7,499 nt of DNA from Rhodoferax sp. (GTDB lineage Bacteria > Pseudomonadota > Gammaproteobacteria > Burkholderiales > Burkholderiaceae_C), in NCBI GenBank assembly GCA_028292305.1, contig JAQGMQ010000793.1, forward strand, positions 1 to 7,499, given 5' to 3'. Under the pieces are notes generated by a model, which saw nothing but the letters and a program-made list of their open reading frames with translations, did no database searches and was not told the origin of the DNA. A program made the position numbers and the translations under genes. Shown in pieces: positions 6,046 through 7,499 of the stretch (its first letter is position 1; every line of letters starts with the position of its first letter).

Positions 6046-6837
6046 ATGGACCTCAAACTCACCGGCAAATTGGCGCTCGTTTCCGGCAGCACGGCGGGCA
6101 TCGGCCACGCCATCGCCACGGCCCTGGCGGCCGAAGGTGCGCGCGTCATCGTGAACGGCCGCACCCAGGCCGCGGTGGACGCGGCGGTTGCCAAGATCAG
6201 CGCCGCGCCGGGTGGCGCCGTGCTGGGCTTCGCGGGCGACCTGAGCACGGCCGCCGCCGCCGAAGCGATGGTGGCGCAGTACCCCGGCATCGAGATCCTG
6301 GTCAACAACCTGGGCATCTTCGAGCCCAAGCCCTTCGAGGACATTCCCGACGCAGACTGGTCGCGCTTCTTCGACGTGAACGTGTTGAGCGGCGTGCGCC
6401 TGGCCCGTTTGTGCCTGCCCGCCATGCGGCTCGCGAACTGGGGCCGCATCATCTTCATCTCGAGCGAAAGCGCGATCCAGATCCCCGCCGAGATGATCCA
6501 TTACGGCATGACCAAGACGGCCCAACTGGCCGTGTCGCGCGGCCTGGCCGAAGCCGTGGCCGGCACCGGCATCACCGTCAACAGCGTGTTGCCCGGCCCG
6601 ACCCGGTCGCGCGGCGTGGGCGACTTCGTGGAGACGCTGGCCAAGGTCGATGGCAAATCGATCGAGGCGTTCGAGAAAGAGTTCTTCGAAACTGCGCGGC
6701 CGACCTCGCTGATCAAGCGCTTCGAGGAACCCGAAGAGATCGCGAGCCTGGTCGCCTACGTGGCCAGCCCGCTTTCGTCGGGCACCACCGGTGCCGCGTT
6801 GCGGGTCGACGGCGGCTGCACCAAGAGCGCGTTCTAG
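6046..6837 (+). CDS. Short-chain dehydrogenase/reductase (SDR)
   Basis: This encodes a 263-residue classical SDR (PF13561/PF00106), a NAD(P)-dependent oxidoreductase of alcohols/ketones. Motifs in order: nucleotide-binding SGSTAGIG (13-20), D65, NNLG (87-90, variant of NNAG), N112, catalytic S140, Y153 and K157 (YGMTK), VLPGPT (181-186) and the C-terminal RVDGG (253-257). The catalytic tetrad is complete and correctly spaced. N37-G38-R39 after the second strand gives a basic residue that fits NADP(H), but this is only suggestive. ATG at 6046 is used because the SDR fold begins immediately after it, with AAGAAAG upstream; the longer reading from 5959 adds a low-quality Arg/Pro-rich extension. 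It is divergent from the aldolase and probably shares its regulation. It could oxidise a hydroxy-acid feeding the aldolase, but substrate cannot be read from sequence. Confidence 0.92.
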   Translation: MDLKLTGKLALVSGSTAGIGHAIATALAAEGARVIVNGRTQAAVDAAVAKISAAPGGAVLGFAGDLSTAAAAEAMVAQYPGIEILVNNLGIFEPKPFEDIPDADWSRFFDVNVLSGVRLARLCLPAMRLANWGRIIFISSESAIQIPAEMIHYGMTKTAQLAVSRGLAEAVAGTGITVNSVLPGPTRSRGVGDFVETLAKVDGKSIEAFEKEFFETARPTSLIKRFEEPEEIASLVAYVASPLSSGTTGAALRVDGGCTKSAF

Positions 6838-6852
6838 GGCGGTCGGCGCGCT
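6826..6852. other. Inverted repeat spanning two convergent stop codons
   Basis: AGCGCG (6826-6831) and CGCGCT (6847-6852) could pair around a 15-base loop covering the end of the dehydrogenase gene and the first bases of the opposing stop. With only 13 bases between the stops, it is a possible bidirectional terminator. Without T-runs on either side the support is weak. Confidence 0.25.
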
Positions 6853-7499
6853 ACGGAGTAACCGATGCCGATACCGGTAGCGGCGTAGCCAGACAGATCG
6901 GCTGCGTGCCGTCGGTCGCCGCCGCCACGCGGGCAATGAACTCCCACAGCGGCCGGCCGTAGATGTCGCCGTGGTCGGCGCTCACGTCGCGCGAGGCGAA
7001 CATGTTCCACAGCGGGAAGTTGTTGGTGTGTTCGACGAACTTGTTGTCGACGGGCGCGCACTGCGCCTGTGCCGTGGCGCCGCTGCCCGACAAGGTCAGC
7101 GTGTGGGTGCGGTAGCGCGGCAGGTGGCCGACGGTGTGGGTGTTGCCCTGCTTCTCCACCCGCTCGGAGGACCATTCCGGTAGGTTCTCGGCCTCGTCCT
7201 GGTCGATCCAGGTCTCCTTCTGGAACAGCGAGTTGACCGTGCGGCCCAGCGGGAAGGCGATCTTCGTGGCCCAGTCGCCTTCGGACGTGATCGACACCAG
7301 CAGCGGGTGCTGGCCCTCGGGCCAGGGGATGCGCTTCGGGTTCTTCTCGCGGCGCTTCGCGGCCTGGAACAAGGGCTCGAAACGCGTGGCTTCAAACGCC
7401 GGGTTCAGCAGCACGGCCACGTCGTAGATCGGTGAGGCCGCGGGGTTGGAGGCTGGCTCATAGCCGGCCTGCACCAGCCCGTCCATGGTCGCCCCCGCA
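6851..7499 (-). CDS. Probable alpha/beta hydrolase-like protein, C-terminal part (5' end beyond window)
   Basis: The reading frame is open through the right edge, so the true start is probably outside the window; the ATG at 7486 is unlikely to be the real start. Numbering from that Met, a strand-like YDVAVLLNPAFEATRF (21-36), PLLVSITSEGDWAT (61-74) and DHGDIYGRPLWEFI (171-184) resemble the C-terminal half of an alpha/beta hydrolase family in which a nucleophile Ser would lie just upstream, an acidic residue (Asp71) follows a beta strand, and His172 in DHGDI would complete the triad. The nucleophile elbow is not visible here, so activity cannot be judged. The protein has Cys143 and Cys198 and ends in a Pro/Val/Ser tail. 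It is transcribed toward the dehydrogenase gene and shares no obvious pathway with it. An uncharacterised non-enzymatic protein remains possible. Confidence 0.6.
   Translation of the reverse strand, partial: AGATMDGLVQAGYEPASNPAASPIYDVAVLLNPAFEATRFEPLFQAAKRREKNPKRIPWPEGQHPLLVSITSEGDWATKIAFPLGRTVNSLFQKETWIDQDEAENLPEWSSERVEKQGNTHTVGHLPRYRTHTLTLSGSGATAQAQCAPVDNKFVEHTNNFPLWNMFASRDVSADHGDIYGRPLWEFIARVAAATDGTQPICLATPLPVSASVTP

Noticed and set aside
6031..6936. 301-codon - strand open reading frame opposite the dehydrogenase
   Set aside because: The opposite strand carries a complete SDR with all catalytic residues; this frame is Arg/His/Ala-rich with no family signature.

Overview
The window is GC-rich, densely coded DNA. 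Its content fits a Gram-negative betaproteobacterium, most likely Burkholderiales/Comamonadaceae-like. The reasons are a PEP-CTERM protein, a lipoprotein-type di-heme oxidoreductase, a signal-less family 3 solute-binding protein and an OtnC-like aldolase, all with strong G/C third-position bias. The genus cannot be fixed from sequence alone. I see no insertion sequence, tRNA, rRNA or CRISPR array.

Region A (1-4163, + strand) looks like a surface/extracellular-matrix module. A small exported PEP-CTERM protein (79-651) is followed by a 231-base gap. The gap holds a candidate extended -10 promoter and a near-perfect class I cyclic di-GMP riboswitch (GEMM-I, about 728-806), with overlapping candidate expression-platform hairpins. 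Directly downstream is a 1081-residue lipoprotein (883-4128) with two discoidin (F5/8 type C, CBM32-like) domains, a Thr/Pro linker, an unrecognised middle region and a C-terminal di-heme DUF1111 (DHOR) oxidoreductase domain with two CXXCH motifs. A hairpin followed by ATTT closes the unit. The arrangement implies that c-di-GMP, the second messenger of the biofilm/sessile state, controls a polysaccharide-binding surface redox enzyme. This is the most interesting part of the window.

Region B (4229-6837) looks like a small catabolic cluster. A class II aldolase/OtnC-like protein (5793-5101) and a leaderless family 3 solute-binding protein (4969-4229) are on the - strand. A short-chain dehydrogenase/reductase (6046-6837) diverges from them across a 252-base intergenic region rich in inverted and direct repeats, a good candidate operator. 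Aldolase plus dehydrogenase suggests acid-sugar or hydroxy-acid metabolism, but the kinase and isomerase of a canonical OtnC pathway are absent here. The aldolase also lacks two family active-site residues.

Region C (6851 to the right edge, - strand) is the C-terminal part of a probable alpha/beta hydrolase-like protein whose N-terminus lies outside the window. It converges on the dehydrogenase with only 13 bases between the stop codons.
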